Shown here: positions 26,038-34,354 of the stretch, in pieces
Layout of the letters: every line of letters begins with the position of its first letter
How positions within the stretch are numbered: position 1 is the stretch's first letter
Source: Pseudoneobacillus sp052180215
GTDB lineage: Bacteria; Bacillota; Bacilli; Bacillales; Cytobacillaceae
DNA length: 64,000 nucleotides
Assembly (NCBI RefSeq): GCF_052180215.1
Contig: NZ_CP197471.1
Location: forward strand, 2,328,001-2,392,000
Direction: 5' to 3'
The notes under the pieces: model-generated
What the model saw: only the letters and a program-made list of their open reading frames with translations
Database searches by the model: none
Told to the model about the DNA's origin: nothing
Program-made: the position numbers and the translations under genes

Positions 26038-26113
26038 TTTAAAGCATCGGGGGTCAGTCCCCCGTCGCTTTAACGCGATGGGGGACTGATCCCCACCACT
26101 TTACCGCTTTAAA
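26038..26113. repeat. REP-like palindrome, copy 2 (head-to-head doublet)
   Basis: Two units lie back to back: GGGGGTCAGTCCCCC and GGGGGACTGATCCCC, nearly reverse complements of each other, joined by GTCGCTTTAACGCGAT and flanked by TTTAAAGC and GCTTTAAA. The core differs slightly from the other six copies. It lies in the 5' region of the phenylalanine dehydrogenase operon. Confidence 0.8.
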
Positions 26114-26133
26114 GAATGTAAAAGTCCTATAAA

Positions 26134-26160
26134 CAAAAAAACCAACCTCTTTAGAGGCCG
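26134..26160 (-). terminator. Terminator after the thioesterase gene
   Basis: A CCTCTAAAGAGG stem overlaps the thioesterase stop and runs into TTGGTTTTTTTG on the minus strand. It separates the transporter/thioesterase unit from the dehydrogenase operon. Confidence 0.7.
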
Positions 26161-26567
26161 TTCTTTTCATATGGGTTCATTTGTTGTTTTAACATCTCAG
26201 CAATTTTTTGTTTAGGTAGGATGACTTGTTTAACCTCGCCGATTCCCACTAAATTAGTATCCTGAAAAACAGAAACCTCTGTTATTACTATATTTGCATC
26301 GTAACGTATTAATTCCGCCGTAATCGTAAGTTCGTCTCCCGCAATAGAAGGGCTAATATGCTTTGCTGAAACAGCGCCACCCATCCCTTCTTCATGTTCT
26401 TCTAAGAAAGGTAAGATAATCTCCCTAGATGCCCATTCCATGTGATAAATCATCGATACAGTGGAATAGGCAGGGTGAACCACTTTTCCATCAAATTGAG
26501 CAAACATATCTGGAGTAACCTTCGTTTGGATGGTTGCAGTTTGACCTATTTCTAAACCTGGTTTCAC
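26151..26567 (-). CDS. FlK-like hot-dog acyl-CoA thioesterase
   Basis: A 138-residue single hot-dog protein beginning MKPGLEIGQTATIQTKVTPD. It aligns by eye with fluoroacetyl-CoA thioesterase FlK: T36, E44 (YHMEWAS) and H70 (SAKHISPS) match the FlK catalytic Thr-Glu-His triad in identity and spacing (eight residues between Thr and Glu). The family hydrolyses unusual acyl-CoAs. As the last gene of the aromatic transporter operon and next to the oxoacid dehydrogenase, it may release CoA from phenylacetyl-CoA or a related dead-end thioester, as PaaI does elsewhere; this is inference. Confidence 0.7.
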   Translation of the reverse strand: MKPGLEIGQTATIQTKVTPDMFAQFDGKVVHPAYSTVSMIYHMEWASREIILPFLEEHEEGMGGAVSAKHISPSIAGDELTITAELIRYDANIVITEVSVFQDTNLVGIGEVKQVILPKQKIAEMLKQQMNPYEKNGL

Positions 26568-26588
26568 CAGCGAACCCTCCTTACACGC

Positions 26589-27383
26589 TTAAGATAAAAG
26601 AGCTCGATCGTTAGTCATTTTTGAACCGCGGATACGTTGGAACTCTTCTAATAAATCATTAATCGTTAATTTTTTCTTATCTTCTTCGTTCACTTCTAAA
26701 ATAATCTGCCCCTTATCCATCATAATGAGGCGATTTCCTAGGTCTATAGCCTGCTGCATATTATGAGTAACCATTAAGGTTGTTAGTCCATATTTTTCAA
26801 CAATCTCTTTCGTAAGCTGAGTAATTAATTCGGCGCGTGAAGGATCTAATGCAGCTGTATGTTCATCTAATAAAAGGATTGCAGGCTCAGTAAATGTTGC
26901 CATTAGTAAGGAAAGTGCTTGTCGTTCTCCTCCAGATAACAACCCCACTTTAGCTGATAAGCGATTTTCTAGACCTAAATGAAGGGATTCTAAAACTTCG
27001 CGGAAATAATCTCTTCTCGCTTTTGTTACTCCCCACCTTAAGGTACGGCGTTTATTACGGGAATAGGCCATCGCCAAATTCTCTTCAATCGTCATGGATG
27101 GAGCTGTTCCTGCCATCGGATCCTGAAAAACGCGACCAATCATTCTAGCTCTCTTGTATTCTGATAAAAACGTCACATTTTTACCATCTAAATGAATGGT
27201 TCCAATATCAGGCTGTAAAACGCCAGATATCATGTTCATTAGAGTGGATTTCCCTGCACCATTACTTCCGATAACCGTAACAAAATCACCTTGCTTTAAA
27301 GAAAGACTAACATGGTCTAGAGCGACTTTTTCATCTGGTGTTCCTTCATTAAATACTTTATGAATCTGAATTAAGTCCAGCAT
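26589..27383 (-). CDS. ABC transporter ATPase of a TrpX-type (aromatic amino acid) uptake system
   Basis: A 264-residue ABC ATPase with Walker A GSNGAGKST, signature LLSGGERQALSLL, Walker B AILLLDEHTAALD and switch VTHNM. It forms a three-gene operon with the permease and lipoprotein; its start overlaps the permease end by 26 bases. Systems of this composition (PF04392 binding protein) are associated with tryptophan or tyrosine uptake in Firmicutes. The thioesterase follows 22 bases later. Confidence 0.85.
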   Translation of the reverse strand: MLDLIQIHKVFNEGTPDEKVALDHVSLSLKQGDFVTVIGSNGAGKSTLMNMISGVLQPDIGTIHLDGKNVTFLSEYKRARMIGRVFQDPMAGTAPSMTIEENLAMAYSRNKRRTLRWGVTKARRDYFREVLESLHLGLENRLSAKVGLLSGGERQALSLLMATFTEPAILLLDEHTAALDPSRAELITQLTKEIVEKYGLTTLMVTHNMQQAIDLGNRLIMMDKGQIILEVNEEDKKKLTINDLLEEFQRIRGSKMTNDRALLS

Positions 27384-28392
27384 TGGCTTCCCCCTTTCTT
27401 TCTAAAGCAATACTGCTAGCATGTAACTGTGCCGCTGCTTTACGAAGGGACTTCCTCTTTTTCTCACGATAGGAATCCAACATTTTTGGCATTACTAATG
27501 CAATAATAACAATGGTTGCTGTAATTAATTTCATATCCCCTGGGTTGAGAAAATCAACTCGAAGTGCCATGGAAACAACAATGCGATAAATAATCGATCC
27601 ACCGATAACAGCGAAAGTTGTTCGGGCAATAGACTTTGTTCCGAATAAGGCTTCCCCAATAATGACAGAAGCTAATCCGATAATAATCATTCCAATTCCC
27701 ATTCCAACATCAGCAAAACCGCCTTGCTGGGCAATAATAGCCCCCGAAAAAGCCACCATCGCATTGGAAAGTCCTAAACCTAATATAATCGTCATATTCG
27801 TATTTGCTGAGAAACTGCGAATCATTCGTTTGTTGTCACCTGTAGCTCTTAAGGCAAGCCCCACTTCGGTTTTCAAGAAGGCATCCGTTAAAAACTTAAT
27901 CGCAAAAGTAATGACAAACATGAAGATCAATATTCCCCAGGTTTTTGGCAAGTAATCACCTAAACCAACAGCTACTAGCATGTTATTTAAAAAGGTATCA
28001 ATCCCTGTTTTCTCCCATACTTCTTGCACCTTTGTTAAAGCCGTTTCCTGATTTAGCAATGGAATATTAGAACGCCCCATAATTCGAAGATTAATAGAAT
28101 ATAAAGCGATCATCATTAATATCCCAGAGAGTAAGGCGTTAATTTTTCCAAAAGTATGGATAATTCCCGTTAAACATCCTGCTAAAAATCCAACAACTAG
28201 TGCACATGCGGTTGCTAAAAATGGATTCACTCCAGAAATAATGAGAACAGCTGAGATGGCAGCTCCTGTAACAAAGCTTCCGTCTACAGTTAAGTCTGGA
28301 AAATCTAGAATTCTAAAAGATAAATATACTCCTAGAGCCATAATGGCATAGATGATGCCTGACTCAAAGGAACCGAATATAGCGGTAAACAA
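27358..28392 (-). CDS. ABC permease of the TrpX-type system
   Basis: A 344-residue permease of the branched-chain amino acid permease superfamily with about eight to nine membrane segments and the motif DLTVDGSFVTGAAISA near residue 33. GDNKRMIRSFSANTNMTIILGLGLSNA contains the cytoplasmic coupling region (two adjacent blocks, RATGDNKRMIRSFS and LGLGLSNA). The start codon appears to be TTG with GAGG close upstream. A hairpin lies between this gene and the binding-protein gene and would favour higher expression of the latter. Confidence 0.82.
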   Translation of the reverse strand: MFTAIFGSFESGIIYAIMALGVYLSFRILDFPDLTVDGSFVTGAAISAVLIISGVNPFLATACALVVGFLAGCLTGIIHTFGKINALLSGILMMIALYSINLRIMGRSNIPLLNQETALTKVQEVWEKTGIDTFLNNMLVAVGLGDYLPKTWGILIFMFVITFAIKFLTDAFLKTEVGLALRATGDNKRMIRSFSANTNMTIILGLGLSNAMVAFSGAIIAQQGGFADVGMGIGMIIIGLASVIIGEALFGTKSIARTTFAVIGGSIIYRIVVSMALRVDFLNPGDMKLITATIVIIALVMPKMLDSYREKKRKSLRKAAAQLHASSIALERKGEANAGLNSDS

Positions 28393-28438
28393 TAGGCCTC
28401 ATCCTTTCTGTATTAATTTGGAATTTGTCCTTTTGCAT

Positions 28439-28470
28439 AAGCTCGACCGTCTCATTTAACGGTCAAGCTT
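28439..28470 (-). other. Intercistronic hairpin between the binding-protein and permease genes
   Basis: AAGCT-GACCGT and ACGGTC-AGCTT arms form a strong stem with no T-run on the minus strand. It likely stabilises the upstream mRNA or lowers downstream expression. Confidence 0.5.
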
Positions 28471-28489
28471 ATGTTTTTTCTAGCAAAAA

Positions 28490-29500
28490 TTATTCTCCAT
28501 CATACATTTCATATTTAGATTCCCACTCTGACTTAATTTCTACCCCTTGAGCTTCAGCGGCTTTCTTATTAATAACTAGAGTAAGAGTTTTAGGAAGAGC
28601 AACCGGAATTTCTGAAGGTTTCTTTTCACCTTTTAGAATTTGAGCTGCCATCAAGCCAGTTTCATAACCTAAGTCATAGTAGTCAAATCCACTTGCAGCC
28701 ACAGCGCCTTTTTTCATTGAATCAAGCTCACCAACAAATAATGGAATCTTTTTATCATTTGCGACAGAAATAACAGACTCTAATGCAGAAACAACAGTGT
28801 TATCAGTTGGAATATAGATCGCGTCAACACGACCAACTAAAGATTCGGTTGCTTGTTTTACTTCAGCAGATGTTGATACAGATGCTTTCTCTAATGAAGC
28901 ACCGTTTGCAGCAGCTAATTCTTCTACAGCCTTTACCTGTACTTCAGAATTCTGTTCACCTGAGTTGTAAACAACACCAATCTTCTTAGCTCCAATTTCT
29001 TTTGTAATAAAATCAATCGTCGTTTTCGTTGCATCTGGATGATTATCCGTTGTCCCTGTAATGTTTCCACCTGGCTGGTCAAGTGCTGCTACTAAACCTG
29101 AACCAACTGGATCTGTAACTGAAGTGAACACAATAGGAATATCTTTTGTTGCATTTAATGCCGCAACAGCACTTGGAGTAGCGTTGGCGAAAATTAAATC
29201 CACTTTATCTCCTACATAATTATCAGCAATTGTTTTCGTATTGTTCATATCAAATTGCGCGTCTTGCACATCGAAGGTTACATTATCCCCTTCTTTAAAG
29301 CCTTGGTCTTCTAGAGCCTTTTTAAATCCTTCCGTAGCTGCATCCAGTGATGGATGTTGACCGAACTGAGTTAAACCAATTTTGTACGTTTTCTTTTCAT
29401 CGTCTTTTTTACTATCACCAGAGGATGTACTACTACTGCAACCTGCTAACAAAAGCATTCCAGCTAAAGCAAAAGACAAAGCTTGAAACTTCTTTTTCAT
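28490..29500 (-). CDS. TrpX-type ABC substrate-binding lipoprotein (PF04392 family)
   Basis: A 336-residue lipoprotein with lipobox LLAGC (Cys about residue 21) and a Ser-rich linker. The binding fold includes IGLTQFGQHPSLDAATEGF and later IPIVFTSVTDPVGSGLV, both typical of the ABC_sub_bind family linked to tryptophan/tyrosine transport. It is the first gene of its operon, behind a good promoter (29626-29655) and a perfect cre site. Neighbouring phenylalanine and tyrosine catabolic genes suggest an aromatic amino acid ligand. Confidence 0.82.
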   Translation of the reverse strand: MKKKFQALSFALAGMLLLAGCSSSTSSGDSKKDDEKKTYKIGLTQFGQHPSLDAATEGFKKALEDQGFKEGDNVTFDVQDAQFDMNNTKTIADNYVGDKVDLIFANATPSAVAALNATKDIPIVFTSVTDPVGSGLVAALDQPGGNITGTTDNHPDATKTTIDFITKEIGAKKIGVVYNSGEQNSEVQVKAVEELAAANGASLEKASVSTSAEVKQATESLVGRVDAIYIPTDNTVVSALESVISVANDKKIPLFVGELDSMKKGAVAASGFDYYDLGYETGLMAAQILKGEKKPSEIPVALPKTLTLVINKKAAEAQGVEIKSEWESKYEMYDGE

Positions 29501-29568
29501 TTTAGTTCCCCCTAAAATTAAGTTTCTTTGTTTGATATGTCTTGGATCTTGCTGAAAAACGGCTCGTA

Positions 29569-29582
29569 TGTAATCGCTTCCA
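29569..29582 (-). promoter_or_regulatory. cre site (CcpA) in the leader of the aromatic transporter operon
   Basis: TGGAAGCGATTACA on the minus strand fits TGNAANCGNTNNCA at every fixed position. It lies between the promoter and the ATG, a roadblock position for catabolite repression. Confidence 0.6.
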
Positions 29583-29625
29583 AAACTAATATGATATTTA
29601 CTATTAACACCGTAAATATATCGTT

Positions 29626-29655
29626 ATACTATCATTCTATTGTGATAAAAGTCAA
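29626..29655 (-). promoter_or_regulatory. Sigma-A promoter of the aromatic transporter operon
   Basis: TTGACT (-35), 18-base spacer, TAGTAT (-10) on the minus strand, about 125 bases upstream of the binding-protein ATG. Confidence 0.55.
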
Positions 29656-29730
29656 CAATATTCTAAAAATTTGGCATACTTAAAAAAATTAAAAAAACGT
29701 ACAGTATTCGATTAACTGTACGCTTATCCA

Positions 29731-30681
29731 CTATTGAAATAACTGAAATGACCTTTCGAGATGTAATCTTGCTCCATCCATCATTTCATCCATTAATTGT
29801 TTTACTGTAGGAATACTATCTACTAAGCCAGCAATTTGCCCTGCATTCATAAACCCGTCCGTTACATTTCCTTCAATAGCTCCTTTTTTGTGATAATCCT
29901 CAGAGGTTAAAGCTAAATAATCATCCACTGACATCCCTTGTTGCTCCAGATGAATAAGCTTTTCTGAATAAGGAGTCTGTAATAAACGTCGAATTCGCCC
30001 AACCGTTCTTCCGACAATGACTGTACTCGTATCATCAGAAGAAACTAATTTCTCTTTATAATTCAAGTGGAAAGGTGCCTCTTGTGTGGCGATAAATCTT
30101 GTGCCCATTTGTACACCACTTGCACCAAGTGTAAGCATGGCGGCTAATCCTCGTCCATCCGCTATCCCACCTGCTGCAATCACAGGAATACGAACGTGAT
30201 CGACAATTTGCGGAATAAGCGTTAACGTTGTAGATTCAAATGGAGAATTGATTCCCGCAGCCTCATACCCTTCTGCAACAACAATATCAACACCTGATGC
30301 TTCTGCCTTTAAAGCGTGTTTTACTGAAGCTACAACAGCGATTACTTTTATATGATTAGCATGAAGTTTTTCGATAAATGGGGCAGGATTTCCTGCGGAT
30401 AAGGAAACAACCGGTACTTGATATTGAACTGCAAGTGAAAGCATTTCTTTTAAATACGGAGTCACCGTTATCGGTATATTTATCGCAAATGGTTTATTGG
30501 TTCGTTTTTTTACATCTATTAAAATGGACTCCACTTCTTCTGGAGTCATCGTTCCGACACCTATTGTTCCGAGCCCGCCAGCTTCTGAAACGGCTGCTGC
30601 AAGAGGAGCGTTACTGATATTCCCCATACCTCCCTGGATGATTGGGTATTGGATGTTTAATAGATTAGTTAACCGATGCAC
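29731..30681 (-). CDS. Nitronate monooxygenase / FabK-like flavoprotein
   Basis: A 316-residue TIM-barrel FMN protein of the nitronate monooxygenase (2-nitropropane dioxygenase) family, which also contains FabK enoyl-ACP reductases. Features are IIQGGMGNISNAPLAAAVSEAGG (two adjacent segments, QGGMG being diagnostic), PVVSLSAGNP and IPVIAAGGIADGRGLAAMLTLGA (again two blocks). Which activity applies is not decidable by eye. It starts with GTG behind GAAGGGGG and is divergent from the PaaY-like gene. Its position between aromatic-uptake and paa genes may be incidental. Confidence 0.75.
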   Translation of the reverse strand: MHRLTNLLNIQYPIIQGGMGNISNAPLAAAVSEAGGLGTIGVGTMTPEEVESILIDVKKRTNKPFAINIPITVTPYLKEMLSLAVQYQVPVVSLSAGNPAPFIEKLHANHIKVIAVVASVKHALKAEASGVDIVVAEGYEAAGINSPFESTTLTLIPQIVDHVRIPVIAAGGIADGRGLAAMLTLGASGVQMGTRFIATQEAPFHLNYKEKLVSSDDTSTVIVGRTVGRIRRLLQTPYSEKLIHLEQQGMSVDDYLALTSEDYHKKGAIEGNVTDGFMNAGQIAGLVDSIPTVKQLMDEMMDGARLHLERSFQLFQ

Positions 30682-30763
30682 AAAAATTCCCCCTTCGTGA
30701 ATTAAATGTTATACTATTTTTAATATTAGGACAATATCAAAATTGGTTAAGGGGGAAATTCGT

Positions 30764-31285
30764 ATGAAATATACGTATTTGGATAAAAAGCCTAAAGTAC
30801 ACGAGTCCGTGTTTACTGCACCAGGTTCCCATATCATTGGAGATGTCACCATCGGGAAAGAATCTACTATTTGGTTCAATGCCGTATTACGTGGCGACGA
30901 AGGACCGATTACAATTGGAGAACGTACTAGTATTCAAGATAATGTTACCTGCCATTTATATGAAGGAAGCCCATTAGTAGTTGGGGATGAGGTAACAGTT
31001 GGCCATAACGCCATTCTCCATGGATGCAAAATTGGAAACAGAAGTATTATTGGAATGGGTTCAACCATCTTAGATGGTGTCGAAGTAGGAGAAGAGTGTA
31101 TTATCGGAGCCAATTCTTTAATCCCGAATGGTAAAAAAATTCCTCCACGCTCTCTTGTTGTTGGTTCTCCTGCAAAAGTAGTACGCGAGTTAACAGATCG
31201 AGATTTAGAATTAATCCAACTCTCGATAGATTCATATGTACAAAAAGGGAAGGAATATAAGCAGTTCTTAAAATCCGAAAAATAA
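30764..31285 (+). CDS. paaY: Gamma-carbonic-anhydrase-like hexapeptide protein, PaaY-like
   Basis: A 173-residue left-handed beta-helix protein. Repeats such as IGDVTIGKESTIWFNAVLRGD and the histidines in TCHLYEG, GHNAILHGC match the zinc ligands of the gamma carbonic anhydrase family. B. subtilis YtoA and E. coli PaaY belong here; PaaY is a thioesterase that clears inhibitory CoA adducts during phenylacetate breakdown. Being next to paaX, as in E. coli paaXY, favours the PaaY role. Start ATG 30764 follows GGGGGAAATTCGT; an upstream TTG is not supported. Confidence 0.75.
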   Translation: MKYTYLDKKPKVHESVFTAPGSHIIGDVTIGKESTIWFNAVLRGDEGPITIGERTSIQDNVTCHLYEGSPLVVGDEVTVGHNAILHGCKIGNRSIIGMGSTILDGVEVGEECIIGANSLIPNGKKIPPRSLVVGSPAKVVRELTDRDLELIQLSIDSYVQKGKEYKQFLKSEK

Positions 31286-31320
31286 AAACCGTACCCCGTT
31301 TTATGGTGTGCGGTTTTTAC
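31286..31320. terminator. Terminator between paaY-like gene and paaX
   Basis: An AAAACCG-type stem pairs with CGGTTTTT around an imperfect ACCCC...GGTGTG middle; T-runs are present for the plus strand and A-runs for the minus. It serves convergent genes. Confidence 0.65.
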
Positions 31321-31331
31321 ATGTAGATTAG

Positions 31332-32207
31332 TTATTCAATCATATAAGGATGATCCATGACATCATAAGCTTCATCCTTTTGATTCAATTCGTTAGCCTC
31401 TTGAAAAACACTCTCAAAAAAACGCAAAGCAGGTTCGGCTAGTTCTTTGTAATATTCACTAAATAATGCAGCTGCATGACCACCTAACCATTTTTCAGGC
31501 AATAATTCCTCCGGCAACCCAGGATCAACGAATAAAAACTTTCGGTACTCATGAACAAGCTTAGTTCTTTCAACGAAGCATTCTGCATCAGTCATGTGAC
31601 CTTTTTGAATTTTATTGCGATCAATTACGTATTTTTGCGAATACTCTCCAATAAACTCTTGATACTTTTGATTAATTTCATCTAAATTCCAGCTTTTTTC
31701 AACGATGTTATGATCTTCATGAGGACCTTTGTATTCGGCTACGAAAAAGTCTACATATGGAGCAATATCATACTTCTCAATTAAATCTTGAACTTGTGAG
31801 TCATTAATGTTAGCAGAAACCCAGCAGCTGTTGGACATCGTACCAAAACCACTCCAAACAAGCTCCTTCCGTAACTCATCACGGATATTACGGATTTCCT
31901 CAGGGATAGAATACATGAATATACGCCATTTCCCATCCCACTTTTCAGGCTTTAATTTAAATATACGCTGGGATGCTTCTTCAATTCTTCTAACCCCACG
32001 ATCTGATAAAGAATAATAGCTTTTATTTCCAATTTTCTCTGCTTGTACCCATCCTTGTTTGTTCATTCTCGAAATAGCCGCCCGAACTGATTGATCATTA
32101 TGGCCAAATTCATGTAAAAATCGAATTAAACTACCAATCCAAATTTTATTTCCATAATGAGAAATATAATCTCCATATAATGTAAAAATCATTGATCTTG
32201 TATTCAT
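31332..32207 (-). CDS. paaX: PaaX family transcriptional repressor of phenylacetate catabolism
   Basis: A 291-residue PaaX protein: an N-terminal winged helix (MNTRSMIFTLYGDYI start, then RAAISRMNKQGWV recognition helix) and a PaaX C-terminal domain (KWDGKWRIFMYSIPEE, VDPGLPEELLPEKW). The family binds phenylacetyl-CoA, which releases it from paa promoters. ATG 32207 was chosen because typical PaaX begins MNTRSM; upstream starts add nine extra residues. It is separated from the paa operon by a terminator, so it is transcribed alone. Its target is likely the paaA and paaH promoters. Confidence 0.92.
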   Translation of the reverse strand: MNTRSMIFTLYGDYISHYGNKIWIGSLIRFLHEFGHNDQSVRAAISRMNKQGWVQAEKIGNKSYYSLSDRGVRRIEEASQRIFKLKPEKWDGKWRIFMYSIPEEIRNIRDELRKELVWSGFGTMSNSCWVSANINDSQVQDLIEKYDIAPYVDFFVAEYKGPHEDHNIVEKSWNLDEINQKYQEFIGEYSQKYVIDRNKIQKGHMTDAECFVERTKLVHEYRKFLFVDPGLPEELLPEKWLGGHAAALFSEYYKELAEPALRFFESVFQEANELNQKDEAYDVMDHPYMIE

Positions 32208-32304
32208 CGTTGCATTCATCCTCTTTCTATCCACTCTAAATAGACCTTAGCACTATTTTACTAAAAATCAGAGAATTAGAAAATGTTTTTTGAAAATAAT
32301 GATA

Positions 32305-32335
32305 AAAGAACCACAGAGTATTCTGTGGTTGCTAT
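32305..32335 (-). terminator. Terminator at the end of the paa gene run
   Basis: AACCACAGA / TCTGTGGTT stem (loop GTAT), then TTCTTTTAT on the minus strand, just after the last enoyl-CoA hydratase gene. Confidence 0.85.
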
Positions 32336-32341
32336 TAAAAG

Positions 32342-33118
32342 TTATTTCCCAGTAAAAACAGGTTTTCTTTTTTCATTAAAAGCCGTTAGGGCCTCTAATC
32401 GATCACTAGTTGGTATGGTCACTTCATATGCCTTTGACTCGATTTCCAACCCTGTTAAAATATCAACGGTGCTTCCTTGTTGAATGGCATACTTAGCTTG
32501 TCTAATGGCAATCGGTGCATTCTGTAATATTTCTTCAGCTAACTTTTCACAGGAAGACATTAAACTATTTTTGGATACCACTTTTGTGAGAATTCCATAA
32601 TGGAAAGCCTCATAGGCTGAAATTTTTCGAGCGGTAAAAATAAGTTCCTTTGCCTTCATTTCTCCTATTAATCTTGTTAAACGCTGGGTTCCTCCTGCTC
32701 CAGGAATAATCCCCCAACTAACTTCCGTCAATCCCATTTTGGCCTGTTCAACCGCAAAGCGAAAATCACAGGCTAATAGTAGTTCAAACCCGCCACCAAA
32801 GGCAAAACCGTTTACTGCTGCAATAGTTGGTTGCGGCATATCCGCAATCGCTTGGAAGACCTCACGAATTTTCCGTACATTTCGTTTTACCTCAGGCTCA
32901 GTCAGTCCTTGTCTCTCCTTTAGGTCTGCACCAGCACTAAAAGCTTTATCCCCCGCACCAGTAAAAATGACAACACGAACGGTTTGATTAGACGATAATT
33001 CATCCACTAGGTTACCAAGCTCACGCAGCGTTTCATAATTAAAGCAATTTAAAACGTTCGGTCGATTAATCGTCACATAGGCAATATAATTCTTTACTTC
33101 AAGAAGAATATTTTTCAC
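32342..33118 (-). CDS. Enoyl-CoA hydratase (crotonase), third crotonase of the paa cluster
   Basis: A 258-residue crotonase with both catalytic glutamates conserved: GGGFELLLA (E144 equivalent) and GLTEVSWGIIPGAGGTQRL (E164 equivalent), so a true hydratase. The oxyanion-hole segment is AFSAGADLKERQ. It sits last in the unit paaH - thiolase - hydratase. Since two other crotonases (PaaF- and PaaG-like) lie upstream, this one may act in a later beta-oxidation step or replace the missing hydrolase half of PaaZ. Start GTG 33118 is favoured by AAGGGG eight bases upstream; GTG 33127 is possible. Confidence 0.85.
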   Translation of the reverse strand: MKNILLEVKNYIAYVTINRPNVLNCFNYETLRELGNLVDELSSNQTVRVVIFTGAGDKAFSAGADLKERQGLTEPEVKRNVRKIREVFQAIADMPQPTIAAVNGFAFGGGFELLLACDFRFAVEQAKMGLTEVSWGIIPGAGGTQRLTRLIGEMKAKELIFTARKISAYEAFHYGILTKVVSKNSLMSSCEKLAEEILQNAPIAIRQAKYAIQQGSTVDILTGLEIESKAYEVTIPTSDRLEALTAFNEKRKPVFTGK

Positions 33119-33130
33119 CCTGTTCACCCC

Positions 33131-34339
33131 TTATTCGTGAGAAATATTTTCGACAATCGTTGAGATTCCCTGCCCTACCCCTACACACATGGTTGCTAAA
33201 CCATAGCGAGAGCGGCGTCGTTTCATTTCATAAATAAGGGTTGTTAATATCCTCGCCCCACTCGCACCTAATGGATGCCCATATGCTATCGCACCACCGT
33301 TTACATTCACCTTCTCTTTATCAAGTCCTAATTCACGAATACAAGCTAAAGATTGTGAAGCAAAAGCTTCATTTAGCTCAATCAAGTCTAGGTCTTCAAT
33401 CGAAAGGTTGGTCCGCTTTAATGCTTTTCGTGTGGACTCAATTGGACCTAGCCCCATACAAGATGGCTCAACACCAGCAACAGCAGAAACGACATACTTA
33501 GCTAATGGTTTCAAACCTAGTTGTTGAGCTTTTTCAGCACTCATCAATAATAAGGCGGCTGCCCCATCATTTACCCCTGAAGCATTACCCGCTGTAACAG
33601 ATCCATTTGGAAAAAGAGGCTTTAATTTTGCTAGTTTTTCTAGAGTCGTATCAGGACGCGGATGTTCATCGGTTTCGATTGTTATCACATTCCCTTTTCG
33701 ATCCTTGTAATGGACAGGGATGATTTCATCTTGAAAAAATCCACTCTCCATTGCTTTTGCGGCCCTCTGCTGACTTTCAAAGGCAAACAAATCCTGATCT
33801 TCTCGTGAGATTTCATATCGATTGGCGACATTATCAGCCGTCTCCGGCATACTATCAACACCATACATTTCTTTTAAAACAGGATTTGTAAATCTCCAAC
33901 CTATCGTTGTATCAAACATTTCCATATTACCACGTGGGAAATCATCATTTGGCTTTGCCATGACAAACGGAGCCCTTGTCATACTTTCCGTTCCACCCGC
34001 GATAAAAATATCTCCTTCGCCTGCCATAATTGCCCTAGCAACATAATTAACCGCATCCAAACCAGACCCGCAAAGACGATTGACTGTGGTACCAGCAACC
34101 CCAATGGGAAGCCCAGCTAAAAGGGAAGACATTCGAGCCACATTACGATTATCTTCACCAGCCTGATTCGCATTACCTAGTACAACTTCCTCGAAGTCGA
34201 GGGGATTTAAGCATGGGTTACGCTCTAATAATGCTTTTATAACAATAGCTCCTAAATCATCTGGGCGGATGCTTTTTAAGGCCCCCTTGTAGCGCCCAAT
34301 TGGTGTTCTTACTGCATCAACAATGACTACTTCCTTCAT
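33131..34339 (-). CDS. paaJ: Thiolase, 3-oxoadipyl-CoA/acetyl-CoA type (PaaJ-like)
   Basis: A 402-residue thiolase. Nucleophile C90 is in NRLCGSGLDAVN, GGAIAYGHPLGASGARI carries the catalytic His, and MCVGVGQG the second Cys. In the paa pathway it cleaves 3-oxoadipyl-CoA to succinyl-CoA and acetyl-CoA, and also the 3-oxo-5,6-dehydrosuberyl-CoA intermediate. It is flanked by paaH and an enoyl-CoA hydratase with small gaps. A general acetoacetyl-CoA thiolase is possible by sequence alone; context decides. Confidence 0.88.
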   Translation of the reverse strand: MKEVVIVDAVRTPIGRYKGALKSIRPDDLGAIVIKALLERNPCLNPLDFEEVVLGNANQAGEDNRNVARMSSLLAGLPIGVAGTTVNRLCGSGLDAVNYVARAIMAGEGDIFIAGGTESMTRAPFVMAKPNDDFPRGNMEMFDTTIGWRFTNPVLKEMYGVDSMPETADNVANRYEISREDQDLFAFESQQRAAKAMESGFFQDEIIPVHYKDRKGNVITIETDEHPRPDTTLEKLAKLKPLFPNGSVTAGNASGVNDGAAALLLMSAEKAQQLGLKPLAKYVVSAVAGVEPSCMGLGPIESTRKALKRTNLSIEDLDLIELNEAFASQSLACIRELGLDKEKVNVNGGAIAYGHPLGASGARILTTLIYEMKRRRSRYGLATMCVGVGQGISTIVENISHE

Positions 34340-34354
34340 CCAATAACCTCCCTT

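Noticed and set aside
29501..29700. T-box or other amino-acid riboswitch in the aromatic transporter leader
   Set aside because: The leader is about 120 bases, lacks the T-box sequence and a clear terminator; only a promoter and cre site are visible.
30378..30700. Plus-strand ORFs inside genes (several places)
   Set aside because: They overlap well-supported genes in the opposite frame, have low-complexity or unusual composition and no ribosome binding site.
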